This document shows positions 8,277 through 15,737 of a DNA stretch of 37,684 nucleotides, piece by piece. The stretch is from Minisyncoccota bacterium (GTDB taxonomy: Bacteria; Patescibacteriota; Minisyncoccia; Phycocordibacterales; UBA5272), in NCBI GenBank assembly GCA_018061825.1, contig JAGOTK010000005.1, positions 1-37,684 on the forward strand, written 5' to 3'. Under the pieces are notes generated by a model. The model made no database searches, was not told the origin of the DNA, and saw only the letters and a program-made list of their open reading frames with translations. How positions within the stretch are numbered: position 1 is the first letter of the stretch; every line of letters begins with the position of its first letter. A program made the position numbers and the translations under genes.

Positions 8277-9684
8277 TAAAGTTATTTCTCCTAAAAAGGC
8301 AGAGAGGAATATAATTTCAAATCTAAAATCAAGAGAGGTTTCTAAAGAGACTGAAATGTTTGAAAAGGACAACTATGCAGAGATCGAATATGACAGAAGT
8401 GGTAAGCCTGTAATGAAAGCTTCAAAGCATTTTGGCTTGAAAAAAAAGCAAAGAGATCTTGAAGATGATGAGGATCATTCAGATTTACTTAAAAGACAAG
8501 CCTTTTTTGATAGTAAAAGAAGAGAATTCGATGAAAATGATATTAGAAATTTTCAAAAGAAAAGAGGACATAAAAAGAAAATCAAAGATTTTTTGTTTTA
8601 TTCTATTTTAATTCTGATAATCACAGGAATTATACTTTGGAGTACTATTTTTAGTTCAGCTACAATAACACTAAATCCAAAGTATAAAGATGTCGAAGTC
8701 TCTGACACTTTCTTATTTTTTAAAGATGATGTCATTCTTAGCAATGCCTCATCTTCATTGTCAAAAAATGTAATGAAGTCAACCCCAAAAGAATTAAATC
8801 AAAAGGCTACAGGTACTATACATATTTATAATAATTTTTCAGAGTCATCACAAATATTAATCAAGAATACAAGATTTCAAACCGCAGAAGGAAAAGTATT
8901 TAGAATAAATGATAGTATTACAATACCTGGAAAAAAAGGAAATACCCCTGGGTCTATAGAAGTAAAAGTATCAGCAGATAGTTATGGAGCTGACTACAAT
9001 ATACCAGCTTCAGATTTTAAAATACCAGGTTTTAAAGGATCTCAAAAATATAATTTATTTTATGGAAAATCTACGTCTTCTATGAATGGAGGTATATCTG
9101 GAGTAGTATCTACAGTATCTGTAGATGATATTGCTTTAGCAAATAGAGATTTAAAACCGACTTTAGACAATATGCTAAAATCTGAGGTTAAAAATTTTAA
9201 ATACAATGATTATTTCAGTCTTTACGATAATCTTGTAATAAATTATTCAGATAATCAGTCTCTACTTATGACTACAGAGCAAAATTCTTACACTTTGGTA
9301 GCATCGGGGGTACTTGTTTCAATTAAAAAGGATATTTTAGTAAAAATGATATCTCAACAAGTCCTAAAAGATAATTTTAATCAAGATGAAACTTTGAGAA
9401 TAGATGATATTAGTAATTTAACTTTTACTTTTGATCCTGATATGGATTTAGAGCTTACAAGCATCTTAAAAGTATTAATTACAGGAAAAGTTAGAATCAT
9501 CTGGGAACATAATGATGCAGCTATTAAAAAATCTTTAATAGGTAAAAAAGTTTCTACAATCGGAGAAATTATTAAAAATTACAATTCATCTATAGTGACT
9601 TCTAGCTACACTGTTAGTCCTTTTTGGTTAAGATCTTTTCCAAGCAATGAAAACAAAATAAAAATAGAAGAAAAATTAAAATAA
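8236..9684 (+). CDS. Baseplate J/gp47-like single-pass membrane protein
   Basis: A 482-residue protein: about 115 charged cytoplasmic residues, one transmembrane helix near residues 118-139 (FLFYSILILIITGIILWS), then a large outer region. In the outer region KATGTIHIYNNF, FQTAEGKVFRI, IPGKKGNTPGSIEVKVSAD and YNIPASDFKIPGFKG match the beta-rich repeats that databases call baseplate J-like in many CPR proteins. The name comes from phage and contractile-injection baseplates, but these CPR versions are membrane-anchored surface proteins of unknown role. The ATG at 8236 lies 41 bases inside the previous gene; the next in-frame Met would remove about 40 residues. No other tail or baseplate genes are nearby. 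Confidence 0.7.
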   Translation: MRDIRRRYQNSESNKVISPKKAERNIISNLKSREVSKETEMFEKDNYAEIEYDRSGKPVMKASKHFGLKKKQRDLEDDEDHSDLLKRQAFFDSKRREFDENDIRNFQKKRGHKKKIKDFLFYSILILIITGIILWSTIFSSATITLNPKYKDVEVSDTFLFFKDDVILSNASSSLSKNVMKSTPKELNQKATGTIHIYNNFSESSQILIKNTRFQTAEGKVFRINDSITIPGKKGNTPGSIEVKVSADSYGADYNIPASDFKIPGFKGSQKYNLFYGKSTSSMNGGISGVVSTVSVDDIALANRDLKPTLDNMLKSEVKNFKYNDYFSLYDNLVINYSDNQSLLMTTEQNSYTLVASGVLVSIKKDILVKMISQQVLKDNFNQDETLRIDDISNLTFTFDPDMDLELTSILKVLITGKVRIIWEHNDAAIKKSLIGKKVSTIGEIIKNYNSSIVTSSYTVSPFWLRSFPSNENKIKIEEKLK

Positions 9685-9693
9685 TGTTATATT
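9685..9693 (+). promoter_or_regulatory. Extended -10 promoter of infA, probably leaderless
   Basis: TGT-TATATT with the -10 at 9688-9693, immediately after the preceding stop codon and six bases before the infA ATG. Confidence 0.55.
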
Positions 9694-9699
9694 CTTTAT

Positions 9700-10005
9700 A
9701 TGAATTCAAATTTTAACAAGAGAAGTAATAATAAAAGCAATAAAAGTAGTAAGAGTAATAAAAAAACTCATAAAAAACAAGACGTTTTTAAAGAGCCAGA
9801 TGAAGACATGGAGGTCAAAGAAGGTAGAGTTATAGAGGCTTTACCAGCAGCTCTTTTTAGAATAAGGTACTCTGATGGAAAAGAGCAGATTTGTTTTTTA
9901 AGAGGGAAAATAAAAGTCTTTAAAATAAAGATTTTAGTAGGAGATAAGGTCGTCGTAGAGATAGATCCTTATGGAGGTAAAGGTAGAATTGTTCGTAGAA
10001 TGTAA
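9700..10005 (+). CDS. infA: Translation initiation factor IF-1 with a basic N-terminal extension
   Basis: The last 65 residues are a full S1/OB-fold IF-1 (EVKEGRVIEALPAALFRIRY, then LRGKIK, ILVGDKVVVEIDPYGGKGRI). IF-1 binds the ribosomal A site of the small subunit during initiation. Ahead of it lies a 36-residue low-complexity extension rich in Asn, Ser and Lys, absent from typical IF-1 of about 72 residues. A downstream Met right before the core could be a start, but the -10 box six bases before 9700 favours the long form. The gene stands directly before the rpmJ-rpsM-rpsK block, the usual place. The extension may contact rRNA, which is inference. Confidence 0.9.
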   Translation: MNSNFNKRSNNKSNKSSKSNKKTHKKQDVFKEPDEDMEVKEGRVIEALPAALFRIRYSDGKEQICFLRGKIKVFKIKILVGDKVVVEIDPYGGKGRIVRRM

Positions 10006-10021
10006 AATCTCTATAAAAGAT

Positions 10022-10050
10022 TTGCATTATTTATTAATTTATAGTATACT
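10022..10050 (+). promoter_or_regulatory. Promoter of the rpmJ-rpsM-rpsK-rpsD operon
   Basis: TTGCAT (10022-10027), a 17-base spacer and TATACT (10045-10050). It predicts a leader of about 43 bases before rpmJ, in which I see no Shine-Dalgarno sequence. Confidence 0.6.
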
Positions 10051-10099
10051 CGTCTGACAATCTAGTAATTAGTTTTTTATTTTGTGACCGTCATTAATT

Positions 10100-10213
10100 A
10101 TGAAAGTAAAATCATCATTAAAAAAAATTTGTAGTAAGTGTAAAATGGTAAAGCGAGATGGAGTTCTTCGCGTTATTTGCGCTAACCCAAAACATAAGCA
10201 GGCACAAGGATAA
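10100..10213 (+). CDS. rpmJ: 50S ribosomal protein L36
   Basis: A 37-residue protein of the large ribosomal subunit. The sequence begins [20 protein letters not shown] and has the zinc-binding set Cys11, Cys14, Cys27 and His32 of the zinc-containing L36 form. The length equals the family norm. It is followed by rpsM after 20 bases and sits between infA and rpsM, the conserved bacterial order. The 3' end carries the usual basic KHKQ-x-QG. The preserved zinc ligands suggest zinc is not limiting for this organism. Confidence 0.97.
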   Translation: MKVKSSLKKICSKCKMVKRDGVLRVICANPKHKQAQG

Positions 10214-10233
10214 TTTAATAAAAATATTTATTT

Positions 10234-10614
10234 ATGCGTATAGCAGGTATAACAATTCCAGAAAAGAAAAGATTAGAAGTTGCTTTGACAGCAGTCTATG
10301 GTATTGGTAGACCAAAAGCAAAAGAAATTCTAGTAAAGCTTGAAATAGGACTTGGTAAAAAAGCTGAAGAATTAACTTCAGATGAAGAAAAAAATATCAG
10401 AAAAGAAGTTGAAATTTTTAAAATAGAAGGAGATCTCAGAAGAGACACTCAACTTAATGTCAAAAGACTAAAAGATATTAAATGTTATAGAGGTAGTCGT
10501 CATCTAAAGCATCTTCCAGTAAGAGGTCAAAGAACAAAAACTAATAATCGTACAGTAAGAGGAAATACTAGAAAGACTATGGGTTCTGGTAAAAGAAAAG
10601 TAGAAAAGACATAA
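10234..10614 (+). CDS. rpsM: 30S ribosomal protein S13
   Basis: A 126-residue small-subunit head protein. MRIAGITIPEKKRLEVALTA at the start, the helix-two-turn-helix GIGRPKAKEIL, and the basic C-terminal tail GQRTKTNNRTVRGNTRKT are all classical S13. The tail normally reaches the P-site tRNA, and the central part contacts the 50S subunit. Length is normal. It sits 20 bases after rpmJ and 10 bases before rpsK in one operon. No Shine-Dalgarno sequence precedes the ATG; the upstream bases are only A and T. Confidence 0.98.
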   Translation: MRIAGITIPEKKRLEVALTAVYGIGRPKAKEILVKLEIGLGKKAEELTSDEEKNIRKEVEIFKIEGDLRRDTQLNVKRLKDIKCYRGSRHLKHLPVRGQRTKTNNRTVRGNTRKTMGSGKRKVEKT

Positions 10615-10624
10615 AAATAAAATT

Positions 10625-11059
10625 ATGGGAAAGAAACGTATAGTAAAACAAATGGGTTCAGGAATAGACAATGCTCTTAAAGCAAGATCATTGGCTAAAG
10701 GCCTAAAGAAAAAAGTATCAGAAGGTATTCTTTATGTTGAATCAACATATAATAATACAAAGCTTACTTTGACTGATTTAAAAGGAGATGTCATGACTTG
10801 GTCAACTTCAGGATCTTTAGGGTTTAAAGGTGCTAAAAAAGGTACTCCTTTTGCTGCTGGAAAGTTAGCAGAAGTTTTAGGCGAAAAAGCTTCTTTAGCA
10901 GGTGTTAAAAATGTAAAAATCATAGTTAAAGGAGTAGGATCAGGTAGGGAAGCTGCTATAAGATCATTTGCAGCTTTTGGGATAGAAATAAGCTCAATTG
11001 AAGACAAGACGCCTGTTCCTCATAATGGTCCAAAAGCTAAAAAGCCAAGAAGAATATAG
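10625..11059 (+). CDS. rpsK: 30S ribosomal protein S11
   Basis: A 144-residue platform protein of the 30S subunit. Diagnostic stretches are STYNNTKLTLTDLKGDVMTW, GFKGAKKGTPFAAGKLAE, VKGVGSGREAAIRSFAAFG and the C-terminal DKTPVPHNGPKAKKPRRI. S11 binds 16S rRNA near the E-site codon. The N-terminal 30 residues are basic and a little longer than in E. coli. It is ten bases after rpsM and 17 bases before rpsD. No oddity is seen. Confidence 0.98.
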   Translation: MGKKRIVKQMGSGIDNALKARSLAKGLKKKVSEGILYVESTYNNTKLTLTDLKGDVMTWSTSGSLGFKGAKKGTPFAAGKLAEVLGEKASLAGVKNVKIIVKGVGSGREAAIRSFAAFGIEISSIEDKTPVPHNGPKAKKPRRI

Positions 11060-11076
11060 TAATTTAATTTAAATAT

Positions 11077-11709
11077 ATGACAGATAAAAAATGTAAAGTT
11101 TGTAGAAGAGCAGGAGAAAAACTTTTTCTAAAAGGGGAAAAATGTTTTACACCAAAATGTGTGATGAATACTAGAGCTTATCCTCCAGGCAAGCTTGATT
11201 CTGAGAAAAAACATAAATCTTCTATTTCTGAATATGGATTTCAAATGAAAGAGAAACAGAAAATTAAAAATATTTATGGAGTATCTGAAAAACAATTTGT
11301 TGGCTATGTAAAAGGATCTGAAAGATTATCAGGTACAAATAATATTCACCCTACTTTAGCTGTATATATTGCATTAGAATCAAGATTAGATAATGTAGTA
11401 TCTAGAATGGGTTTTGCAAAAAGTAGAGCATTAGCAAGACAAATTGTAGCTCATGGACACATTTTAGTTAATGGTAAAAAATTAAGTATAGCTTCTCATA
11501 AGATTAGAATTGGAGATGTTGTATCTATAAGAGAAGGTTCAAAAGTTACTAAATTATTTGTTGATTTATCTGCAAGATTAAAAGATTACAATGCACCAAA
11601 TTGGATTTCTTTTGATTCAGCTAAATTAGAAGCAAAGATAATTTCTTTACCAAAAGAAATTGAAGCAGGTTTTGACTTTACAAAAGTTTTAGAGTTTTAC
11701 AATAGATAA
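11077..11709 (+). CDS. rpsD: 30S ribosomal protein S4, zinc-binding form
   Basis: A 210-residue primary 16S rRNA-binding protein. The N-terminus KCKVCRRAGEKLFLKGEKC with Cys6, Cys9, Cys23 and Cys28 is the four-cysteine zinc site of the C+ type S4. The S4 RNA-binding domain follows: LDNVVSRMGFAKSRALARQI, then HGHILVNGKK. The tail NYNAPNWISFD-like region (here NAPNWISFDS) is also typical. S4 often autoregulates its operon in other bacteria; no matching leader is visible here. It ends the rpmJ operon; an AT-only palindrome and a fresh promoter separate it from rpoA. Confidence 0.98.
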   Translation: MTDKKCKVCRRAGEKLFLKGEKCFTPKCVMNTRAYPPGKLDSEKKHKSSISEYGFQMKEKQKIKNIYGVSEKQFVGYVKGSERLSGTNNIHPTLAVYIALESRLDNVVSRMGFAKSRALARQIVAHGHILVNGKKLSIASHKIRIGDVVSIREGSKVTKLFVDLSARLKDYNAPNWISFDSAKLEAKIISLPKEIEAGFDFTKVLEFYNR

Positions 11710-11722
11710 TTTTTATAGCTAG

Positions 11723-11748
11723 TTATTTATATTTATAAATATAAATAA
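11723..11748. repeat. Perfect 26-base AT-only palindrome between rpsD and rpoA
   Basis: Two 13-base arms of pure A/T meet at 11735/11736. It lies 14 bases after the rpsD stop. The RNA hairpin would be weak without G-C pairs and no clean T run follows, so it may be a soft terminator or a DNA structural site. Confidence 0.5.
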
Positions 11749-11761
11749 ATAATAAAAATAC

Positions 11762-11791
11762 TTGATTTTTCTAGTATTTTTGTGTTATAAT
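11762..11791 (+). promoter_or_regulatory. Promoter of the rpoA-rplQ-rplM-rpsI operon
   Basis: TTGATT (11762-11767), an 18-base spacer and the extended -10 TGT-TATAAT (-10 at 11786-11791). The leader to rpoA is about 53 bases. A dedicated promoter here uncouples rpoA from the upstream ribosomal genes. Confidence 0.65.
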
Positions 11792-11851
11792 TATTTTTGT
11801 TAATTTTATTAATAAAGAACAATAGGTCAGAAAAATAATAAAATAAATTTT

Positions 11852-12817
11852 ATGCATTCACAAAATATCAATTTACCATCAAAGCCAAAGGTTATTAAAG
11901 AAGAAGGAAATAAGGGTATCTATGAAATAGATGGTCTTTATCCTGGTTATGGGTACACATTAGGAAATTCTGTAAGAAGAATAATCATTTCTTCTATTCC
12001 TGGAGTAGCTATCACTTCTCTTTCAATCGAAGGTGTAAAGCACGAATTTTCAACAATAGAGGGCATTAAAGAAGATGTTATCTCAATAATTTTAAATCTT
12101 AAAGCTATAAACTTTTCAGTTCATGGAGATGAGCTTCAAAAGGTTCATTTAAAAGTAAAAGGACCAAAAGTAATAACAGCTAAAGATATAGAGACTTCTT
12201 CAAGTGTAGAAGTTATAAATGAAGATGCTTATATCTGTGAAATTACAGATAAGGTTTCTCTTGATATTGAAATAAATCTTGAAAAAGGTATTGGATATAT
12301 CTCAAAAGAGCAAGTAGAAAAAGAAAGAACAATGATAGGTTCTATATCTTTAGATGCGGCTTTCACTCCTGTAAAAAGAGCTAGTTATGAAGTTGAAAAT
12401 ATGCGTGTTGGAGATAGGACAGATCACAACAGACTACGTTTATCTATAGAGACAAATGGTACAATTTCACCAAGAGAAGTATTGGAATATAGTATTGCCA
12501 CAATGATTACTCAACTTCAATCTATAATAGGTTTTAAAGAATCTATATCAAGTGATGAAGATATGTTATCTGATAATATTTTAGATGAAAAAATTGATTC
12601 TGAAAATTCACCAGCAAAAATTAAAATTGAAGAATTAGAATTTTCAACAAGAACAGAAAACGCTCTTATTTCAGGAGGAATAAAAACATTATCTGGTTTA
12701 TTGAAAAAGACAGAAATAGATCTTAAGACTTTAGGAGGATTGGGAGATAAGGCTATTGAAGAAATAAAAGAATTATTAGACGGAAAAGGACTATCTTTAA
12801 AGAAAGAGAAAAAATAA
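11852..12817 (+). CDS. rpoA: DNA-directed RNA polymerase subunit alpha
   Basis: A 321-residue alpha subunit. The N-terminal dimerisation domain holds YPGYGYTLGNSVRRIIISSI and VSIEGVKHEFS-like sequence (here LSIEGVKHEFSTIEGIKED), and VGDRTDHNRLRLSIETNGTI. An acidic linker around residues 230-250 leads to a C-terminal domain with helix-hairpin-helix features (LEFSTRTENALISGGIKTLS, then LGGLGDKAIEEIKELL) that binds UP elements and activators. Alpha nucleates assembly of core polymerase. It has its own promoter and leads an operon with rplQ, rplM and rpsI. Length and residues are normal. Confidence 0.98.
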   Translation: MHSQNINLPSKPKVIKEEGNKGIYEIDGLYPGYGYTLGNSVRRIIISSIPGVAITSLSIEGVKHEFSTIEGIKEDVISIILNLKAINFSVHGDELQKVHLKVKGPKVITAKDIETSSSVEVINEDAYICEITDKVSLDIEINLEKGIGYISKEQVEKERTMIGSISLDAAFTPVKRASYEVENMRVGDRTDHNRLRLSIETNGTISPREVLEYSIATMITQLQSIIGFKESISSDEDMLSDNILDEKIDSENSPAKIKIEELEFSTRTENALISGGIKTLSGLLKKTEIDLKTLGGLGDKAIEEIKELLDGKGLSLKKEKK

Positions 12818-12866
12818 TAGTTGCAAAAAAGCCAAAAAAAGTGTATAAGATATAAAATATAAAACC

Positions 12867-13220
12867 ATGAAGCATCATAAAAATTTTAGAAAATTCGGAA
12901 GAGAGAAGAACCAAAGACATTCATTCATAAAAGGTCTAGCTATTAATCTAGTTCGTCATAGTAGAATCGAGACTACTGAGGCTCGCGCTAAAGAAATAAG
13001 ACCTTTTGTTGAAAAATTGGTAACTCTTGCAAAAGTAGATTCTGTAACAAGAAGAAGATTAGTATCAAGTAGAATTTTAAATCAAGAAATTGAGACTAAA
13101 AAACTTTTTACTACTTTAGCTCCAAAGTATAAAGATGTAAACGGTGGCTATTTAAGAATTACAAAGCTTGGTCAGAGAATTGGTGATGGTTCTCCAATGG
13201 CTGTTATCGAATTTATTTAA
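12867..13220 (+). CDS. rplQ: 50S ribosomal protein L17
   Basis: A 117-residue large-subunit protein near the polypeptide exit tunnel. MKHHKNFRKFGREKNQRHSF, then LVRHSRIETTEARAKEIRPF and the C-terminal GGYLRITKLGQRIGDGSPMA are diagnostic of L17. The length matches the short bacterial form. It follows rpoA by 49 bases, its usual partner. A weak TATAAG-like stretch precedes it but the gene most likely rides on the rpoA transcript. The next gene, rplM, starts five bases after its stop. Confidence 0.98.
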   Translation: MKHHKNFRKFGREKNQRHSFIKGLAINLVRHSRIETTEARAKEIRPFVEKLVTLAKVDSVTRRRLVSSRILNQEIETKKLFTTLAPKYKDVNGGYLRITKLGQRIGDGSPMAVIEFI

Positions 13221-13225
13221 AAAAT

Positions 13226-13591
13226 ATGACTAATACAAATACTACAAAAGAATATATTTTAGATGCAGAAGGCCAAGCTCTTGGAAGATTATCTAGTGAA
13301 GCTGCTGCTATTTTAAATGGTAAAAAATCAATTGACTTCGCAAAGAATGAAGTAAATGATGTAAAGGTGAAAATACTTAATGCTTCTAAAATTAAATTGA
13401 CAGGCAATAAATTAAAAGAAGGCATACATAAGACTTATTCAGGATATCCAGGAGGACAAAAAATTAAGACTTTCGTACAAGTGGTAGAAAGAAAAGGATA
13501 TAAAGAAATTATTAAGCATGCAATTTATGGAATGCTTCCAAAAAATAAATTACAAGATAAGAAGATGAAAAATCTCTCAATAGAAGAGTAG
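13226..13591 (+). CDS. rplM: 50S ribosomal protein L13, short form
   Basis: A 121-residue L13, about 20 residues shorter than in E. coli. EYILDAEGQALGRLSSEAAA and the block GIHKTYSGYPGGQKIKTF are the conserved RNA-binding signatures, followed by the IKHAIYGMLPKNKL segment. The region corresponding to the GD-x-VVVINA strand is present but diverged (EVNDVKVKILNASKIKLTG). The protein is an early assembly factor of the 50S subunit. It is five bases after rplQ and 30 bases before rpsI, its normal partner. Confidence 0.97.
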   Translation: MTNTNTTKEYILDAEGQALGRLSSEAAAILNGKKSIDFAKNEVNDVKVKILNASKIKLTGNKLKEGIHKTYSGYPGGQKIKTFVQVVERKGYKEIIKHAIYGMLPKNKLQDKKMKNLSIEE

Positions 13592-13621
13592 TAGATATTT
13601 AATATTATTAAAACAAATTTT

Positions 13622-14017
13622 ATGACCAAAGGATATATAGAGACAATAGGAAGAAGAAAAACAGCTACAGCGAGAATACGTATTACTCCTTCTGTAAAAT
13701 CATCATTTTTAGTTAATGATAAAGATATAAATGATTATTTTCAGACTAGTGATCTTAGAGACATTGTAAATTCAGCTTTTACAAAATCTGGATTAACAAA
13801 TAAATATACTATCACTATAAAAGTAACGGGCTCAGGGATTCATTCACAAGCAGAAGCTGTAAGACATGGAATTACTCGTGCACTTGTAAAAGAAGACGAA
13901 GCATTAAGATCTTCACTTAAAAAACTAGGATTCTTAAAAAGAGATCCAAGAGCAAAAGAAAGAAAGAAATTCGGTCTCAAAAAAGCTCGTAAAGCTCCAA
14001 CTTGGTCAAAAAGATAG
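13622..14017 (+). CDS. rpsI: 30S ribosomal protein S9
   Basis: A 131-residue small-subunit protein. IETIGRRKTATARIRITPS at the start, GIHSQAEAVRHGITRAL in the middle and the basic end KKFGLKKARKAPTWSKR show S9; the last Lys-Arg reaches the P-site tRNA anticodon loop in known ribosomes. The conserved penultimate segment reads APTWSKR where most bacteria have APQFSKR. It ends the rpoA operon and is followed by a good terminator nine bases downstream. Confidence 0.98.
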   Translation: MTKGYIETIGRRKTATARIRITPSVKSSFLVNDKDINDYFQTSDLRDIVNSAFTKSGLTNKYTITIKVTGSGIHSQAEAVRHGITRALVKEDEALRSSLKKLGFLKRDPRAKERKKFGLKKARKAPTWSKR

Positions 14018-14025
14018 TTTTAACA

Positions 14026-14058
14026 AAAATCTACTCGTCAAGAGTAGGTTTTGTTTTT
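14026..14058 (+). terminator. Intrinsic terminator of the rpoA-rpsI operon
   Basis: Stem CTACTC/GAGTAG with loop GTCAA, extended by A-T pairs, then a T-rich run (TTTTGTTTTT). Confidence 0.85.
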
Positions 14059-14063
14059 AATGA

Positions 14064-14071
14064 TGTATAAT
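14064..14071 (+). promoter_or_regulatory. -10 promoter element
   Basis: TG-TATAAT (-10 at 14066-14071), about 48 bases before the ATG at 14120. The leader that follows is pure A/T with a pentamer repeat. Confidence 0.5.
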
Positions 14072-14080
14072 TATATTATT

Positions 14081-14103
14081 AATAAAATAAAATAAAATAA
14101 AAT
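14081..14103 (+). repeat. Tandem AATAA pentamer repeat in a 5' leader
   Basis: Four consecutive copies of AATAA and part of a fifth lie in the leader of the DUF5671-like gene. Such tracts can vary in length between strains, which might alter expression; there is no direct evidence here. Confidence 0.6.
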
Positions 14104-14119
14104 TTATTCAAATAAAAAT

Positions 14120-15073
14120 ATGGAATTTTTAAGTATATTTAGCTCTATAGTTTTTCCTTTAATGTTACTTGTGATAATATCAAAAATTTTAAAGAAATCT
14201 GAGATAGATGAAAAAAGGACAAATAAAGATATTCTTTATAATATTGGACTATTGATAACTCTCTGTGTGTCTGTACAATCTTTTCTTTATATTATATTTT
14301 CTTTTATAGATAAATTGATTCCTGACAGTTCTAGTTTTATGTATCAAAATTATCAAATCGGAATGCCTTCAGATGTCGCTATGATGATAGCTACACTCAT
14401 AGTAGTGTTTCCTTTGTATCTTTTATTTTCATATTTGATAGAAAAAGATTTACAAAAAGATCCAATAAAAAAAGATCTGACACTTAGAAAGTCTGTTATT
14501 TATTTAGCTTTGATTATTACTATTTTGACAATAGTTAGTCTTGCAGTGGCTACTCTATATACATTTTTACTTGGATCTTTATTAAAGACATTCTTATTAA
14601 AATCTTTAGTGACCTTGATAGCTTCTATTTTATTATTTGCTTATTATTACTATACTTTAAATAGAGATTATTTATCATCGACAAATATTCCAAAAATACT
14701 TAGTTTAATAGCTACAATTTTAGTATTGGCTACTGTGATTTTCAGTATAGTCACTTTTGGTACACCAAATAAAGTGAGAGATTTAAATATGGATAGTCAA
14801 AAAATCTCTAGTCTCACTAATTTATCTGGCAGTATTTTAAATTTTTATATTCAAAATAAAGTTTTGCCAACATCTGTAAGTGAGGTAGGTTATGGGTATA
14901 AAGATACTCTTGGTTTAAATTATGAGTATAAAATAATATCTGAAAAAGAATACTCTCTTTGTGAATCTTTTTTGACTGAGGTGAATTATGGCAACGATTA
15001 TTATCTTTCAAAATGGAATCATCCAAAAGGATATTATTGTTTTCAATTAAATGCAGAAAAACAACAATATTAG
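14120..15073 (+). CDS. DUF5671-like multi-pass membrane protein with pilin-like C-terminal part
   Basis: A 317-residue protein with about six hydrophobic helices in the first 225 residues and a soluble outer segment at the end. The helical part resembles DUF5671 proteins that are common in Parcubacteria. After the last helix the pattern GTPNKVRDLNMDSQKISSLT followed by NLSGSILNFYIQNKVLPTSV is the 'R-x-x-D-x-x-R-x-x-x-L ... Y-x-x-x-x-x-LP' layout seen in type II secretion pseudopilin tails. The gene is alone between two terminators or promoters. Its role is unknown; a cell-surface or sensing function is inference from topology. Confidence 0.65.
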   Translation: MEFLSIFSSIVFPLMLLVIISKILKKSEIDEKRTNKDILYNIGLLITLCVSVQSFLYIIFSFIDKLIPDSSSFMYQNYQIGMPSDVAMMIATLIVVFPLYLLFSYLIEKDLQKDPIKKDLTLRKSVIYLALIITILTIVSLAVATLYTFLLGSLLKTFLLKSLVTLIASILLFAYYYYTLNRDYLSSTNIPKILSLIATILVLATVIFSIVTFGTPNKVRDLNMDSQKISSLTNLSGSILNFYIQNKVLPTSVSEVGYGYKDTLGLNYEYKIISEKEYSLCESFLTEVNYGNDYYLSKWNHPKGYYCFQLNAEKQQY

Positions 15074-15089
15074 TATCTCTTTTGAATCA

Positions 15090-15132
15090 ATTGACTTTAT
15101 TTAGGATTTAATATAATCTTAACTAAGTCAAT
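15090..15132 (+). promoter_or_regulatory. Promoter flanked by an 8-bp inverted repeat
   Basis: ATTGACTT (15090-15097) is mirrored by AAGTCAAT (15125-15132). The first arm contains the -35-like TTGACT, and TATAAT at 15112-15117 lies between the arms, so the repeat brackets the promoter. This is an operator-like layout, or the arms could be chance. Confidence 0.45.
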
Positions 15133-15142
15133 ATGTGTAAAA

Positions 15143-15700
15143 ATGTGTACATTCAAAGAGATTTTGTATGGTATCAATCCTAAAGATATTGATCCTACAA
15201 TTAAAACAGTAAAAATTCAAATTAAAGATTTTGAAAAAGAGGAAAATAAAATATTAGATTTTATAGAAAGAAATTTTTATTTTAATACTCATTTTTTAAA
15301 AAAGATACCTAGTTTAGAAAAATCTTTTGAAAAAACTATTTATTTTTTTTCCTTAAATTATGATGCAAATTATATTCGCTTGTGTGAAGAATATAAATTC
15401 AGAAATTTAAAATTTGCCAATCCTTCTTTACTTTTAAAGTTTAATTTAGATAATTTTAAATTAAAAAAGAAAATGATCAATCTCACTTGCTTTCCTTCTA
15501 AATTTAAAAGTCAGCATTATGTCTTGACTTTTTCAAATAAAATGGAAAAAAAAGCTGTGACATTAGATATCAGCAATAAGGCATTTTTTTTTGATAGAAA
15601 CGATTGGTTTTGTGGAGAAAAAAGAAAGAATTTTTTAGAAAAAGTAAAAGATTTTTTGGTTAATTCTTTTAATTTGATGATAATATCCCTTAGAAAGTAG
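15143..15700 (+). CDS. Unknown 185-aa protein
   Basis: Not recognised. It is soluble, basic and rich in Phe, Lys and Asn, with two halves: a helical N-terminal part (FKEILYGINPKDIDPTIKTV then EENKILDFIERNFYF) and a beta-like C-terminal part (QHYVLTFSNKMEKKAVTLDI). There are four scattered cysteines with no clear metal pattern. The stop codon lies inside the loop-to-stem side of a terminator hairpin, so the gene and terminator overlap. The promoter is bracketed by an inverted repeat. An in-frame downstream Met is not needed; the ATG at 15143 sits about 19 bases after the probable transcription start. No function can be assigned. Confidence 0.7.
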   Translation: MCTFKEILYGINPKDIDPTIKTVKIQIKDFEKEENKILDFIERNFYFNTHFLKKIPSLEKSFEKTIYFFSLNYDANYIRLCEEYKFRNLKFANPSLLLKFNLDNFKLKKKMINLTCFPSKFKSQHYVLTFSNKMEKKAVTLDISNKAFFFDRNDWFCGEKRKNFLEKVKDFLVNSFNLMIISLRK

Positions 15701-15713
15701 GGATATTTTTTTT
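15683..15713 (+). terminator. Intrinsic terminator overlapping a stop codon
   Basis: Stem ATATCCCT/AGGGATAT followed by a T run. The right arm starts within the TAG stop at 15698-15700. Confidence 0.88.
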
Positions 15714-15737
15714 GCCTAAAAATTTATTTTATGATAT

